Notes: a model not told the origin generated them from the sequence alone. Positions 25,679 to 34,261 are shown, numbered from the stretch's first letter. The stretch is 64,000 nucleotides of DNA from Sagittula stellata E-37 (GCF_039724765.1 NZ_CP155729.1:124001-188000); one strand, 5' to 3'. Program-made: numbers and translations.

Positions 25679-26512
25679 ATGAACCAGCCGCTCAAGACTT
25701 TGGAAAACGCCCCTCAGCCGTCCTTTTCTCCGGAGGCGTATGCCGTCCGGGTCGCGAACTTCCGCCACCGTGCCAAACATGCGCCGGGCTTCTTCAAGGA
25801 TCCGCTTGCCGTGTTCTTCAAGGAGCTGGCCCAGAGCTTTTCCGCGCAGGAGATAGAGATCCTGCTCACCGTATTCTCGGACTGGACACCGGTCGAAATC
25901 GTCGAAGGAAAGCCGATGTCGGCGATCATCCGGATCGGGATGGCACATCCCCCCGGAACGACACTCAATCCCAACGTCTACGATTATTACATGGGCTTCG
26001 GCGCATTGGCCCGGAAAAACCGGATGTTCGCCTCGGCGGCGAACCCGCCGGACGAACAGCAACTGAAGAACCCGACGCCTTCCCACTACACCAAGAAGGG
26101 CAGACCGGTTTACATCACCGAAAGCCCCGGGCAGCGCATACTTCGGCAACTGGACGACGGGAAATACCTTTACGGCGATATTGGCGGCCTTGTCGGCGGG
26201 CTCGTGTTCTACAGCTCGAAGCAGATGGGCCATACGCACGACGCCGCGACCGCGCACGGCAAGTTCGCCTCCGACATCGTGGGGCTCTTGTCCAACATCA
26301 AGGACGTGCGTGACGGGATGAAAAACCGGACGGAGGCGCCGAAAGGTTACGCCGGTGCGGGCAAGCCGGGCATCCAGCACGTCGGTCAGGCCCCGCAGCG
26401 CGGCGACCCGATCCGGTTCATCCCGGCCCTGCCTCTGCCAAAGGACATGGGACCGGATGCCAACCGCGCAATGATCAACCTGATGAAGACGATCCGCGGC
26501 AAGGACAAGTAA
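25679..26512 (+). CDS. Hypothetical protein, 277 aa
   Basis: I do not recognise a family. The protein is soluble, basic at its end (IRGKDK), and lacks a signal peptide. Residues 20-75 are helical and rich in Phe (FRHRAKHAPGFFKDPLAVFFKELAQSF). The middle has a Gly-rich stretch (GDIGGLVGGLVFYSSKQMGH). The last third is rich in Gly/Pro (APKGYAGAGKPGIQHVGQAP). Codon use looks like that of its neighbours, so there is no sign of recent transfer. It is monocistronic, convergent with an alcohol dehydrogenase gene, with a hairpin in front of its start. Confidence 0.7.
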   Translation: MNQPLKTLENAPQPSFSPEAYAVRVANFRHRAKHAPGFFKDPLAVFFKELAQSFSAQEIEILLTVFSDWTPVEIVEGKPMSAIIRIGMAHPPGTTLNPNVYDYYMGFGALARKNRMFASAANPPDEQQLKNPTPSHYTKKGRPVYITESPGQRILRQLDDGKYLYGDIGGLVGGLVFYSSKQMGHTHDAATAHGKFASDIVGLLSNIKDVRDGMKNRTEAPKGYAGAGKPGIQHVGQAPQRGDPIRFIPALPLPKDMGPDANRAMINLMKTIRGKDK

Positions 26513-26540
26513 ACCGCGCCGCGCCGGGCAGGCACGGACT

Positions 26541-27578
26541 TCAGAACGAGGTGATGACCGTCGCGCCGACGGACTGGAACCTGTCCATGTTCATCAAGGC
26601 GACGGGCGCGTCCTCCAGGCTGATCCGGTCTCCGACGAGGCGCGAAGGGTCCAGCTTGCCAGAGGTGATCATTTCCAGCATCGCGCCATAGCGGTGTGCC
26701 TGCATGCCGTGCGAGCCGAGGACCTCCAGCTCCTTCCCGATGACCTTCGCCATCGGGATCTGCGGTGCCGCGTGCTCTCCCAGCATGAGGCCAACCTGCA
26801 CGTGTTTGCCGCGCGGCCGCAGGTTCTGGATCGAGTTGAAGCACGTCACCGGGTGTCCCAGTGCGTCCAGCGAGACATGCGCGCCGCCCCTGGTCAGTTC
26901 GATCACCGCCTCGGCCACGTCGCCTGCCGTGCCGTTGATCGCTGCCACCGCGCCGAGTTCGCGCGCCAACGCCAGCTTCCGGTCGTCGATGTCGATGGCG
27001 ATCACGTTCGCGCCCACAGCGTTGGCGATCATCACCGCCGACAGCCCGACGCCGCCACAGCCGTGGACCGCAACCCATTGGCCCGCCGACGCCTTCCCTT
27101 GGTCCACGACCGCACGAAAGGACGTGGCAAACCGGCAGCCGAGGCTGGCGGCGGTCGCGAAATCCATGCTTTCCGGCAAGGCGACAAGGTTCAGGTCCGC
27201 CTTGTGGATCATCACGTACTCGGCAAACGATCCCCAGTAGGTGAAACCGGGCTGCTCCTGCGCAAGGCAGACCTGCTGATGCCCGGCATGGCACTCCGGA
27301 CAGGACCCACAGCCAGAGATGAACGGAACAGTCACGCGGTCGCCGCGCTTCCAGTTCATCACGTCCTTGCCGACCGCTTCGACGATGCCGGCCAGTTCGT
27401 GCCCCGGCACATGCGGCAGATGGACGTCGCTGTCGTGCCCCATCCATCCATGCCAGTCAGAGCGACAGACCCCGGTTGCCTCGACCTTGACGACGATGCC
27501 ATGCCGATCGGGCGTCGGATCGCTGACGGTCACGACCTTCGGCGCTTCGCGGAATTTCTCGAAGAGGACCGCTTTCAT
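26541..27578 (-). CDS. Zinc-dependent alcohol dehydrogenase, 345 aa
   Basis: A medium-chain dehydrogenase/reductase. The catalytic zinc ligands are in [10 protein letters not shown] (Cys near 38) and PGHELAG (His near 62). The structural zinc cluster [15 protein letters not shown] is near 90-105. The nucleotide-binding loop is [11 protein letters not shown] near 170, with AIDIDDRKL downstream suiting NAD. The substrate is probably a primary alcohol, but it could be another. It is followed upstream by the class III enzyme gene on the same strand, 106 bp away with a hairpin between, so the two may be separately transcribed. Confidence 0.92.
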   Translation of the reverse strand: MKAVLFEKFREAPKVVTVSDPTPDRHGIVVKVEATGVCRSDWHGWMGHDSDVHLPHVPGHELAGIVEAVGKDVMNWKRGDRVTVPFISGCGSCPECHAGHQQVCLAQEQPGFTYWGSFAEYVMIHKADLNLVALPESMDFATAASLGCRFATSFRAVVDQGKASAGQWVAVHGCGGVGLSAVMIANAVGANVIAIDIDDRKLALARELGAVAAINGTAGDVAEAVIELTRGGAHVSLDALGHPVTCFNSIQNLRPRGKHVQVGLMLGEHAAPQIPMAKVIGKELEVLGSHGMQAHRYGAMLEMITSGKLDPSRLVGDRISLEDAPVALMNMDRFQSVGATVITSF

Positions 27579-27650
27579 CGGATTGGCTCCGTTTTCTGGG
27601 GCTGGAACGTAGGCGGCAAAGATCGCGCACGCGGCGTCCGCCTGTTGATC

Positions 27651-27677
27651 GGGCCCGCCCCAAGACGGCGCGGGCCC
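27651..27677 (-). terminator. Hairpin downstream of formaldehyde dehydrogenase gene
   Basis: GGGCCCGC (27651-27658) pairs with GCGGGCCC (27670-27677), an 8-bp GC stem with an 11-base loop, eight bases after the dehydrogenase stop on the minus strand. There is no T-run, so it may be a weak or Rho-assisted stop. Confidence 0.4.
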
Positions 27678-27684
27678 GGCCTGG

Positions 27685-28797
27685 TCAGTAAACCACGACC
27701 GAACGGATCGACTCGCCCGCGTGCATCAGGTCGAAGCCCTTGTTGATCTCGTCGAGGGTCAGCTTGTGGGTGATCATCGGGTCGATCTCGATCTTGCCCT
27801 GCATGTACCAGTCGACGATCTTCGGGACGTCCGTGCGCCCGCGCGCGCCACCGAATGCCGTCCCTTTCCAGGTCCGGCCGGTGACAAGCTGGAACGGACG
27901 GGTGCTGATCTCGGCCCCGGCAGGCGCGACGCCGATGATGATCGATTCACCCCAGCCCTTGTGCGCCGATTCCAGTGCCGTGCGCATCACGCCCACGTTG
28001 CCCGTGGCGTCGAAGGTATAGTCCGCGCCGCCCTTGGTCAGGTCTACGAGGTAGGAGACCAGGTCGCCTTCCACGTCCTTGGGGTTCACGAAGTCCGTCA
28101 TGCCGAAACGCGTGGCCATCTCGACCTTGTCGGGGTTCAGGTCCACGCCGACGATCTGGTCAGCACCGGCAAGGCGCAGGCCCTGGATCACGTTCAGGCC
28201 GATCCCGCCCAGGCCGAAGACGATGGCCCGCGACCCGATCTCAACCTTGGCGGTGTAGATCACCGCGCCGATGCCGGTCGTGACCCCACAGCCGATGTAG
28301 CAAACCTTGTCGAACGGCGCGTCGGGATCGATCTTGGCCAGCGACACCTCGGGCAGCACTGTGTGATTGGCGAAGGTCGAGCAGCCCATGTAATGCAGGA
28401 TCGGCGTGCCATCGAGCATCGAGAAACGCGAGGTCCCGTCCGGCATCAGACCCTGCCCCTGCGTGGCCCGGACCGCCTGGCACAGGTTGGTCTTGGGGTT
28501 GAGGCAGTATTCGCACTGCCGGCACTCCGCCGTATAGAGCGGGATCACGTGATCGCCCGGCTTCAGCGAGGTCACACCCGGGCCGACCTCAAGCACCACG
28601 CCCGCGCCTTCGTGGCCGAGGATGGCGGGGAACAGCCCCTCAGGGTCCGCGCCGGACAGAGTGAACTCGTCCGTGTGACAGATGCCCGTCGCCTTGATTT
28701 CAACCAGGACCTCGCCCGCCTTCGGTCCTTCGAGGTTCACTTCCATGACCTCCAGAGGCTTGCCCGCCTCAAGCGCCACCGCCGCCCTTGTCCGCAT
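27685..28797 (-). CDS. adhI: S-(hydroxymethyl)glutathione dehydrogenase (class III alcohol dehydrogenase)
   Basis: This oxidises S-hydroxymethylglutathione (from formaldehyde and glutathione) to S-formylglutathione with NAD; the fghA product at 6151-6993 then hydrolyses the product. Its 370 aa is standard length. Catalytic zinc motifs are [12 protein letters not shown] and GHEGAGVV; the structural zinc set is [29 protein letters not shown] is near 195, and [13 protein letters not shown] follows. ATG at 28797 was chosen because AAGGAG lies 8 bases upstream; an ATG two codons earlier is too close to it. The symbol follows Rhodobacter use. Confidence 0.95.
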   Translation of the reverse strand: MRTRAAVALEAGKPLEVMEVNLEGPKAGEVLVEIKATGICHTDEFTLSGADPEGLFPAILGHEGAGVVLEVGPGVTSLKPGDHVIPLYTAECRQCEYCLNPKTNLCQAVRATQGQGLMPDGTSRFSMLDGTPILHYMGCSTFANHTVLPEVSLAKIDPDAPFDKVCYIGCGVTTGIGAVIYTAKVEIGSRAIVFGLGGIGLNVIQGLRLAGADQIVGVDLNPDKVEMATRFGMTDFVNPKDVEGDLVSYLVDLTKGGADYTFDATGNVGVMRTALESAHKGWGESIIIGVAPAGAEISTRPFQLVTGRTWKGTAFGGARGRTDVPKIVDWYMQGKIEIDPMITHKLTLDEINKGFDLMHAGESIRSVVVY

Positions 28798-28995
28798 CGT
28801 CATATCTCCTTGGGAAATCCTGAATTCGCAGGGACACTGCTCCAAACCACCTTGTGCCGCAACCCGGCAGTGCTGCGCCATCGTGTCCATGTGCCGGCAC
28901 AGGCACCCCGGCAGGGGGCCCGGTCTACAGGAAGTTAACCGAATCTTCGGAGGTCGCCACCAGTCTCGGGCAGGACCAAGCGGAGAGAGGTTTCC

Positions 28996-29457
28996 ATGAA
29001 CGCCCTGACCCTGCCCGACGCCTTCCTGTCCCCGGAAACCGCACAACTCGTGGCGCGGCTGCGGGCAATCGAACGCCCCGACCTTCTGCGAGAGGCGATT
29101 GCCACGCATTGCGACGGCGCGGTGGAGGGCGGGTATCTGTCGCTTCTCCTGTCCGACGGCGGCGATCCCGCGGCCGTCCGCGCACGTCGTATCGCCCGGC
29201 GTCGGGAGGCGCTGACCGCGCTGAAGGCACTCGACACCTCTCTCAGGGCACGCACCGAGGCCGCGGACACCACGCCCGAGCGTCAGCTTGTCGACGCGCT
29301 CCGCCATTCTGTGCGAAGCTGTGACCTGCGGCTTCAGAAGGAACTGGACGCCCTCACCCGGTCCGGCGAGGACACCGATGCACTGCGCACGGCCCTGCGC
29401 CGCCTGACCGAATCCCCGGAAAAGGAGCCGCCGCGTTTCGCCGCCAGCCGGGGCTGA
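28996..29457 (+). CDS. Hypothetical helical protein, 153 aa
   Basis: A predicted all-helical, Arg/Leu/Ala-rich protein without signal peptide or membrane segment. Runs such as [28 protein letters not shown] are strongly charged and coiled-coil-like. GAGAGAGG precedes the ATG. It is convergent with the I78-type inhibitor gene. I do not recognise a family and have no basis for a function. The coding call rests on length, the ribosome binding site and codon bias typical of neighbouring genes. Confidence 0.6.
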   Translation: MNALTLPDAFLSPETAQLVARLRAIERPDLLREAIATHCDGAVEGGYLSLLLSDGGDPAAVRARRIARRREALTALKALDTSLRARTEAADTTPERQLVDALRHSVRSCDLRLQKELDALTRSGEDTDALRTALRRLTESPEKEPPRFAASRG

Positions 29458-29466
29458 CGCATCAGG

Positions 29467-29730
29467 TCAGCCGCATTTGAGCGTGGTGATGACGTCCTGC
29501 GCGTCGAGGTAGACGTTTGTGCGGTCTAGCCTGTAGTCCTCCGTGATCATGTCGCCTGGACGGATGATCCGTTTCGGTTCCGGCACGACTGCGGCTTCTG
29601 CCACGGGTTGCCCCACCAGGCCGGCGAATTGCCCTGCGGCACAGACCGGTGCGGGGTCGCGTGCATCCGGAACGGGCTGGCAGGCCGCCAGCGCGGGAAT
29701 CACCAATGTCAGTATCCATGCCTGTCGCAT
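29467..29730 (-). CDS. I78-family peptidase inhibitor lipoprotein
   Basis: An 87-aa protein with a lipoprotein signal (MRQAWILTLVIPALAAC, Cys at residue 17) and a small inhibitor domain of the I78 (fungal elastase inhibitor-like) group. The family signature is visible as CAAGQFAGLVGQPVAEAA near residues 29-46, IIRPGDMITEDYRLDRTNVYLD near 55-76, and the C-terminal ITTLKCG. The two Cys should form a disulfide. It would sit in the periplasm attached to a membrane and protect against serine proteases. It is transcribed toward the 153-aa gene. Confidence 0.85.
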   Translation of the reverse strand: MRQAWILTLVIPALAACQPVPDARDPAPVCAAGQFAGLVGQPVAEAAVVPEPKRIIRPGDMITEDYRLDRTNVYLDAQDVITTLKCG

Positions 29731-29790
29731 GATCTTGCTCCTTCGGGCGGACGGGACGTCGAGTTTCCGTCACCGTACGCACTTCATTCC

Positions 29791-29817
29791 GTAGGGCGGA
29801 GTTATACTCCGCCACCC
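29791..29817 (+). repeat. Dispersed intergenic palindromic repeat, diverged copy
   Basis: GTAGGGCGGAGT followed by a TATACTCCGCC half: the same GTAGGGCGG start as the copies at 16665 and 19973, but with its own compensated stem (GGCGGAGT pairs with ACTCCGCC). The preserved hairpin with changed bases suggests selection for the fold. Confidence 0.55.
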
Positions 29818-29942
29818 CCTCAAACATTGGTCCGTACGATCGTTTTTTCAACGACTACAGTCTGTTGCGGGCCGCCTTGCGCCATTTCTCGCCCAAGTCC
29901 CTGCGCACGCGCCGGACTCGACTCCCCGCTCCGCTCGATCTA

Positions 29943-29957
29943 GAACAAAAAGTGAAC
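29943..29957. promoter_or_regulatory. LexA SOS box upstream of imuB
   Basis: GAAC-N7-GAAC (AAAAAGT spacer) is the reverse complement of the GTTC-N7-GTTC LexA operator of alphaproteobacteria. It ends 14 bp before the imuB start codon, where LexA would block transcription. Confidence 0.75.
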
Positions 29958-29971
29958 AATCGTGCTACTCC

Positions 29972-31645
29972 ATGTCCAACCGTCGTATCCTCTCGCTCTG
30001 GTTTCCTCGCCTCGGCGCCGAACGCTGGCTGCGGGCGGAGCCGCATCTTGCCGGGCAACCCTTTGCCACCGTCGCCTCCGACGGCAACAGCCAGACGCTG
30101 GCCGCACTTTCTGTCGAGGCCACGGCGGCGGGACTGTCCCGCGGGCAGCCCCTGCGCGATGCCCATGCGCTCTGCGCCGCGCTGCTGACCCGCCCCGCGC
30201 TGGTGCACCGCGAACAGGGCTTTCTCGACGCGCTGCACCGCTGGGCGGGCAAGTTCTCGCCCTGGGTCGCGGCAGAGCCCCCCGACTCGCTGGTGATCGA
30301 CCTGACCGGCTGTGCGCACCTCTTCGGGGGAGAGCGAGAGCTGTGCGAACGGGTCGCCCGCGACTGCGCCGACCTCGGCCTGACAGTGCGCCTCGGGCTG
30401 GCCGACACGCTGGGCGCCGCATGGGCACTCGCGCGGTACTCCGAAGGGGGGCGGAGCATCGCCCGGTCCGGCGACGCCATCGACCAGGAAGCCCCCGCGA
30501 CCCGCGCCCGCGCCGGCAAGCGCCGCAGGCTCTCCAACACTCCGGTTGACGGGCCGGTTGATAGGCCGGTCGGCGACCCGGTTGGCGGCATGGCCGTGGC
30601 GCGCATCGCCGCCCCCGGTGCCGCATGGGGCGCGCTGTCCACCCTGCCGATCAACGCCCTGCGCCTGCCGCCACACACAGTCGAACAGCTCACACGGCTG
30701 GGCTTGCGGCAGGTGGGTGACATCCTCGGTCAGCCACGCGCTGGCCTGGCGCGGCGCTTCGGGCGCGGACTGGTCGAGCGTCTGGATCAGGCCATGGGCA
30801 GCGCGCCGGAGCCGGTCTCTCCGAAGGCCGCGCCAGAGCGGTTTGCCGTACGCATGTCCTTCCCCGACCCCATCGGGCTGGAGGACGACGTGTCAGAAGC
30901 CTTTGCCCGCATGGCCGACCGCCTCTGCGCCCGGCTGAAGAAGACCGGGCGCGGGGTCCGCACCCTGCGGATGGAAATCCACCGCTGCGATCACGAGATG
31001 GCCTGGCAGACGGTGACCGCGGCCCGCGCCGCCGATCAGCCGCACCGGCTGGTGCCGCTGATGAACCTGAAGATCCCCCGGATGGACGCAGGACCCGGCA
31101 TCGACATGCTGCGGCTGGAGGCTCTGGTGACCGAACCGCTGCACGCCCGCACCACGGCCGGCCATGCGGAAGCGGCCGCCCTCGGCGCCCCCCGCCACGA
31201 CAAGGGCGCCGCGCTGGAGGATCTGATCGGCCGCCTCGGCGCACGGCTGGGGATGGAAGCCATCACCCGCCGCCATCCTGCCGACAGCCACATCCCCGAG
31301 AAGGGTTCGAAGGTGGTACCCGCCGCCTGGACGGACCCGTCCCGTCACTGGCAGCCCCCGCCGCGCCCGCGTCCGCTGATGCTCTGGCCACCGGAGCCGG
31401 TCCACGCGCCCGACACGCCCCGCCTGCCCAACCGGTTCCGCTGGCGCGGTCGGGACTGGCAGGCGACGGGCCACCGCGGCCCGGAACGCATCGCTCCGGA
31501 ATGGTGGTTCGACGATCCGGCATGGCGCTCCGGCCACCGCGACTACTGGCAGGTGGAAACCGACCGGGGCGACCGTCTATGGCTGTTCTACGCCCACGGC
31601 GGGACGCTGTCGTCGGGCTGGTTTTGCCACGGCAGCTTTGCCTGA
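29972..31645 (+). CDS. imuB: ImuB, inactive Y-family polymerase subunit of the mutasome
   Basis: ImuB links the error-prone polymerase DnaE2 to the beta clamp during SOS mutagenesis. It has 557 aa. The N-terminal Y-polymerase fold is clear (RRILSLWFPRLGAERW, LVIDLTGCAHLFGG near 108-121, GLADTLGAAWALA near 145), with the first catalytic Asp of active polymerases replaced by Trp-Phe. HhH-like LPINALRLPPHTVEQLTRLGLRQVGDIL is near 225-255, and the C-terminal ~150 residues carry FRWRGRDWQ and the YWQVETDRGDRLWLFY block of ImuB. A LexA box precedes it. imuA and dnaE2, its usual partners, are not adjacent. A 16-residue PVxx repeat lies near 190-206. Confidence 0.93.
   Translation: MSNRRILSLWFPRLGAERWLRAEPHLAGQPFATVASDGNSQTLAALSVEATAAGLSRGQPLRDAHALCAALLTRPALVHREQGFLDALHRWAGKFSPWVAAEPPDSLVIDLTGCAHLFGGERELCERVARDCADLGLTVRLGLADTLGAAWALARYSEGGRSIARSGDAIDQEAPATRARAGKRRRLSNTPVDGPVDRPVGDPVGGMAVARIAAPGAAWGALSTLPINALRLPPHTVEQLTRLGLRQVGDILGQPRAGLARRFGRGLVERLDQAMGSAPEPVSPKAAPERFAVRMSFPDPIGLEDDVSEAFARMADRLCARLKKTGRGVRTLRMEIHRCDHEMAWQTVTAARAADQPHRLVPLMNLKIPRMDAGPGIDMLRLEALVTEPLHARTTAGHAEAAALGAPRHDKGAALEDLIGRLGARLGMEAITRRHPADSHIPEKGSKVVPAAWTDPSRHWQPPPRPRPLMLWPPEPVHAPDTPRLPNRFRWRGRDWQATGHRGPERIAPEWWFDDPAWRSGHRDYWQVETDRGDRLWLFYAHGGTLSSGWFCHGSFA
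30542..30589 (+). repeat. Four tandem 12-bp repeats inside imuB
   Basis: Four successive 12-mers starting CCGGTTG/CCGGTCG encode PVDG-PVDR-PVGD-PVGG. The frame is kept since the unit is a multiple of three. They lie in a basic linker between the polymerase-like core and the HhH region. This is a candidate slippage tract. Confidence 0.75.
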
Positions 31646-31673
31646 GAGCCTATGGGCGGGCGGCGCGCTCCCG

Positions 31674-32240
31674 TCACTCGGCCATCACGATGCGACTGCC
31701 CAGTGAAGAGAGCGACTCGTCGATCAGGTCCAGAACCTCTTGCGTGGGGGCGATGCTGCGCGGATAGCGCGGCGCCGCGCGATCGTTCAGCACCGATGCC
31801 TCCCAGCCGGACGTGGTCGCAAAGAACGCCTCAGCCCCGGCGCGCCCGTGCAGATGGAGAAACCCGCCGATCACCGTATCGAGGTAACTGAGCAGGATCG
31901 GGTTGTCCTGACCGGGAACGCCGCTGTGTTCCGGCGGGACGGCGTAGATCGCGATCTGCTCGGCCTCGCTGTCGTGGATCACCTCCGCCGTGGCGTCGTG
32001 GCGGGTATAGGCCGCCTCCCGCAGGTCGAGCGCGGCCCAGTCGCCATCGGGCACCGGGGCAATCGCACCCTCGACCTGCCCGGCGGGATCTCGCACCACG
32101 CTCAGGTAGCACAAGGGCCGTTGGGGCGTCGCGACCCAGGTCCGCCGCCAACCGCGCACGGTCGCGGGCAGACAAGGCGCATGCGCGTGCGTGGCCGCAT
32201 TCACGAGGGAGCCATAGCCGAAAAAAAACATGTTTCTCAT
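31674..32240 (-). CDS. Gamma-glutamylcyclotransferase-fold protein
   Basis: A 188-aa protein of the GGCT-like (AIG2) fold. The substrate-binding loop FFGYGSLVN is at residues 6-14, and downstream blocks RGWRRTWVATPQ and a Glu-rich turn (DSEAEQIAIYAVPPEHSG) follow. The second conserved Glu position of the family seems to fall near EGAIAPV. Members open gamma-glutamyl peptides to 5-oxoproline or repair gamma-glutamyl amines, but the substrate here is not known. Start codons cluster at 32231, 32240 and 32249; 32240 was taken, without a decisive ribosome binding site. It diverges from the Rrf2 regulator gene. Confidence 0.8.
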   Translation of the reverse strand: MRNMFFFGYGSLVNAATHAHAPCLPATVRGWRRTWVATPQRPLCYLSVVRDPAGQVEGAIAPVPDGDWAALDLREAAYTRHDATAEVIHDSEAEQIAIYAVPPEHSGVPGQDNPILLSYLDTVIGGFLHLHGRAGAEAFFATTSGWEASVLNDRAAPRYPRSIAPTQEVLDLIDESLSSLGSRIVMAE

Positions 32241-32335
32241 AGACGGCATTTATTTGTCTGAATTGATGCAAGTCAAACGCTTGTCCGGCGCGAGATGCCA
32301 TACCTGCCGCGTTAAATGGGATCGGAGGGCTGTCC

Positions 32336-32851
32336 GTGCGAGTCACCAAGAGAACCAACATCGCCATGCGCGTGCTGATGTATTGCGCGGCGCACACCGA
32401 ACGGCTGGTGACCAAACACGAGATCGCGCAGGTGTGCAACGCCTCGGAAAATCACCTGGCGCAAGTCATCAACCAGCTTGCCCAGCTTGGCTTCCTCCAC
32501 ACCCAGCGCGGTCGCAACGGCGGGCTGGAACTGGCCCGTCCCGCCAGCGAGATCGTCATCGGCGACGTCTTTCGCCATCTGGAACAGCCCGTCCCTCTGG
32601 CCGAGTGTTTCGCCGACGTGGACAACACCTGCCCGTTGACGGAGGCCTGTCGCCTGCGCGACCTGCTGACCAAGGCCGCGAACTCCTTCTACGAGACGCT
32701 CGATCCCATCACGCTGGACGCGCTGGTGTGCGACAACGTCCCGCTTCTGGACATCATCGCGCCGCAAGCCAAATGTTCCGGCCGGGTGTCTGTTGCAGCG
32801 CGGGCGAAAGGGACGGACAGCGCGCTTGTCATCAACGAAGGCATCCACTAG
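32336..32851 (+). CDS. Rrf2-family regulator, NsrR-like
   Basis: A 171-aa winged-helix regulator. The HTH is in EIAQVCNASENHLAQVINQLAQLGFLHT, and the wing RGRNGGLELARP follows. Cys at residues 91, 99 and 105 (AECFADVDNTCPLTEACRL) are spaced as in iron-sulfur Rrf2 proteins of the NsrR/RirA type, so a cluster that senses NO or iron is expected. The NHL...VINQL recognition region is closest to NsrR as I remember it. The start is GTG at 32336. It lies just upstream of the glycine riboswitch. Its targets are not identified. Confidence 0.85.
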   Translation: MRVTKRTNIAMRVLMYCAAHTERLVTKHEIAQVCNASENHLAQVINQLAQLGFLHTQRGRNGGLELARPASEIVIGDVFRHLEQPVPLAECFADVDNTCPLTEACRLRDLLTKAANSFYETLDPITLDALVCDNVPLLDIIAPQAKCSGRVSVAARAKGTDSALVINEGIH

Positions 32852-32864
32852 CGTCCGAAAAATC

Positions 32865-33020
32865 CAGACGGGAGAACCGGCAACCGCCGGTGCCGAAGGC
32901 GCAACCGCCCCGGAAACGCTCAGGCCCAAGGACCGTCGGGAGAACGAAGACTCTGGAGAGTGACGCGCCACGCGTCCGCCGAAGGGATAACGATCTCAGG
33001 CGACGGGACAGAGGGGGCAG
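32865..33020 (+). promoter_or_regulatory. Tandem glycine riboswitch
   Basis: Two glycine aptamers in series lie between the Rrf2 gene and gcvT. Aptamer 1 runs from about 32867 (GACGGGAGAACC) through GCCGAAGGCGCAA to GCTCAGGCCCAAGGACCG at about 32936. Aptamer 2 begins about 32952 with CTGGAGAG, has CCGCCGAAGGGATAACGA, and closes with TCTCAGGCGACGGGACAGAGGGGG near 33017. The conserved GGAGAG, CCGAAGG and CTCAGG...GGACAGAG pieces are characteristic. It sits about 75 bp before the gcvT start and should turn on gcvT-gcvH in glycine excess. Limits are approximate. Confidence 0.93.
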
Positions 33021-33094
33021 ACGCGGCGTGCCGAGGGGCGCGCCAGACCTGTCCCGGCGCGATGCGGCCCCGGGAATGACCTAGAGGAGCGCGC

Positions 33095-34243
33095 ATGGCC
33101 CACGATCACGACCATAGCCACGAACACGAAGACGACGAGGACGGCCTGAAGGAAACCGCGCTGAACGGGCTGCACCGTTCGCTCGGCGCCAAGATGGTGC
33201 CTTTCGCCGGCTACGAGATGCCGGTGCAATACGGCCTTGGCGTGATGAAGGAACACCTGCATACCCGCGCCGCCGCCGGCCTGTTCGACGTGTCGCACAT
33301 GGGCCAGGTCGTTCTGCGCGGACCCGGGCTGGACGAGGCGCTGGAAAAGATCGTGCCGGTCGACATCGCGGGCCTGCCCGAGGGCCGGCAGAAGTACGGC
33401 TATTTCACCAATGCCGACGGCGGCATCGTCGATGACCTGATGATCGCGCGACGCGAGGACCACCTGTTCGTGGTGGTCAACGCCGCCTGCAAGGACACCG
33501 ACCTCACCCTGATGCGGGCCGCGCTGGAACCGGAAGGCGTCCGCGTGAAGTTGCTGGAGAACCGTGCGCTGATCGCGCTGCAGGGGCCGCAGGCAGAGGA
33601 CGTTCTGGCCGAACACCACCCCGCCGTGCGCGACATGAAATTCATGGACGTGGTAACGCTGCCCTTGGGCGGTGCAGAGTGCTGGATCTCCCGCTCTGGC
33701 TACACCGGCGAGGACGGCTTCGAGATTTCCCTGCCCAATCAATCGGCAGAGGCCTTCGTGAAGACGCTGCTGCAGGACGCGCGGGTGGAACCCATCGGGC
33801 TTGGCGCGCGGGATTCGTTGCGGCTGGAGGCCGGTCTGTGCCTTTATGGTCAGGACATCGACGAGACGACAACGCCCGTCGAGGCCGGGCTGACATGGGC
33901 CATGGGCAAGCGCCGCAAGACCGAAGGCGGATTCGAGGGGGCGGACTATGTGCTTGGCCAGCTTGCCGACGGTGCGAAGCGCAAGCGTGTCGGTCTGCGG
34001 CCGGAAGGCCGGGCGCCGATGCGGGCGGGCGTGCCGCTTTTCGACTCGGAAAATGGCGGCGCGCAGGTCGGCGACGTGACCTCCGGCGGGTTCGGTCCGA
34101 CGGTTGGCGGGCCGGTGGCAATGGGCTACGTCGCGGCGGACTTTGCAGGCGAAGGAACGCGGCTGTGGGGCGAGGTACGGGGCAAGCGGATGGCGGTGGA
34201 CGTCACGGCGCTGCCTTTCGTTCCGGCAGGATTCAAACGGTGA
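33095..34243 (+). CDS. gcvT: Glycine cleavage system T protein (aminomethyltransferase)
   Basis: This transfers the methylene group from aminomethyl-lipoyl-H protein to tetrahydrofolate, releasing ammonia. It has 382 aa. Family blocks are LHRSLGAKMVPFAGYEMPVQY, LFDVSHMGQV, FTNADGGIVDDLM, SGYTGEDGFEIS and LGARDSLRLEAGLCLYG. Unusually, the first ~17 residues are a His/Asp/Glu run (HDHDHSHEHEDDED), absent from typical GcvT. A GAGGAGC site before the first ATG supports this start. It is controlled by the tandem glycine riboswitch and precedes gcvH by 18 bp. Confidence 0.97.
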   Translation: MAHDHDHSHEHEDDEDGLKETALNGLHRSLGAKMVPFAGYEMPVQYGLGVMKEHLHTRAAAGLFDVSHMGQVVLRGPGLDEALEKIVPVDIAGLPEGRQKYGYFTNADGGIVDDLMIARREDHLFVVVNAACKDTDLTLMRAALEPEGVRVKLLENRALIALQGPQAEDVLAEHHPAVRDMKFMDVVTLPLGGAECWISRSGYTGEDGFEISLPNQSAEAFVKTLLQDARVEPIGLGARDSLRLEAGLCLYGQDIDETTTPVEAGLTWAMGKRRKTEGGFEGADYVLGQLADGAKRKRVGLRPEGRAPMRAGVPLFDSENGGAQVGDVTSGGFGPTVGGPVAMGYVAADFAGEGTRLWGEVRGKRMAVDVTALPFVPAGFKR

Positions 34244-34261
34244 ACGGACAGGAGACGATAT

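Noticed and set aside
30542..30589. Short CRISPR-like array
   Set aside because: The 12-bp units have no spacers and keep the imuB reading frame.
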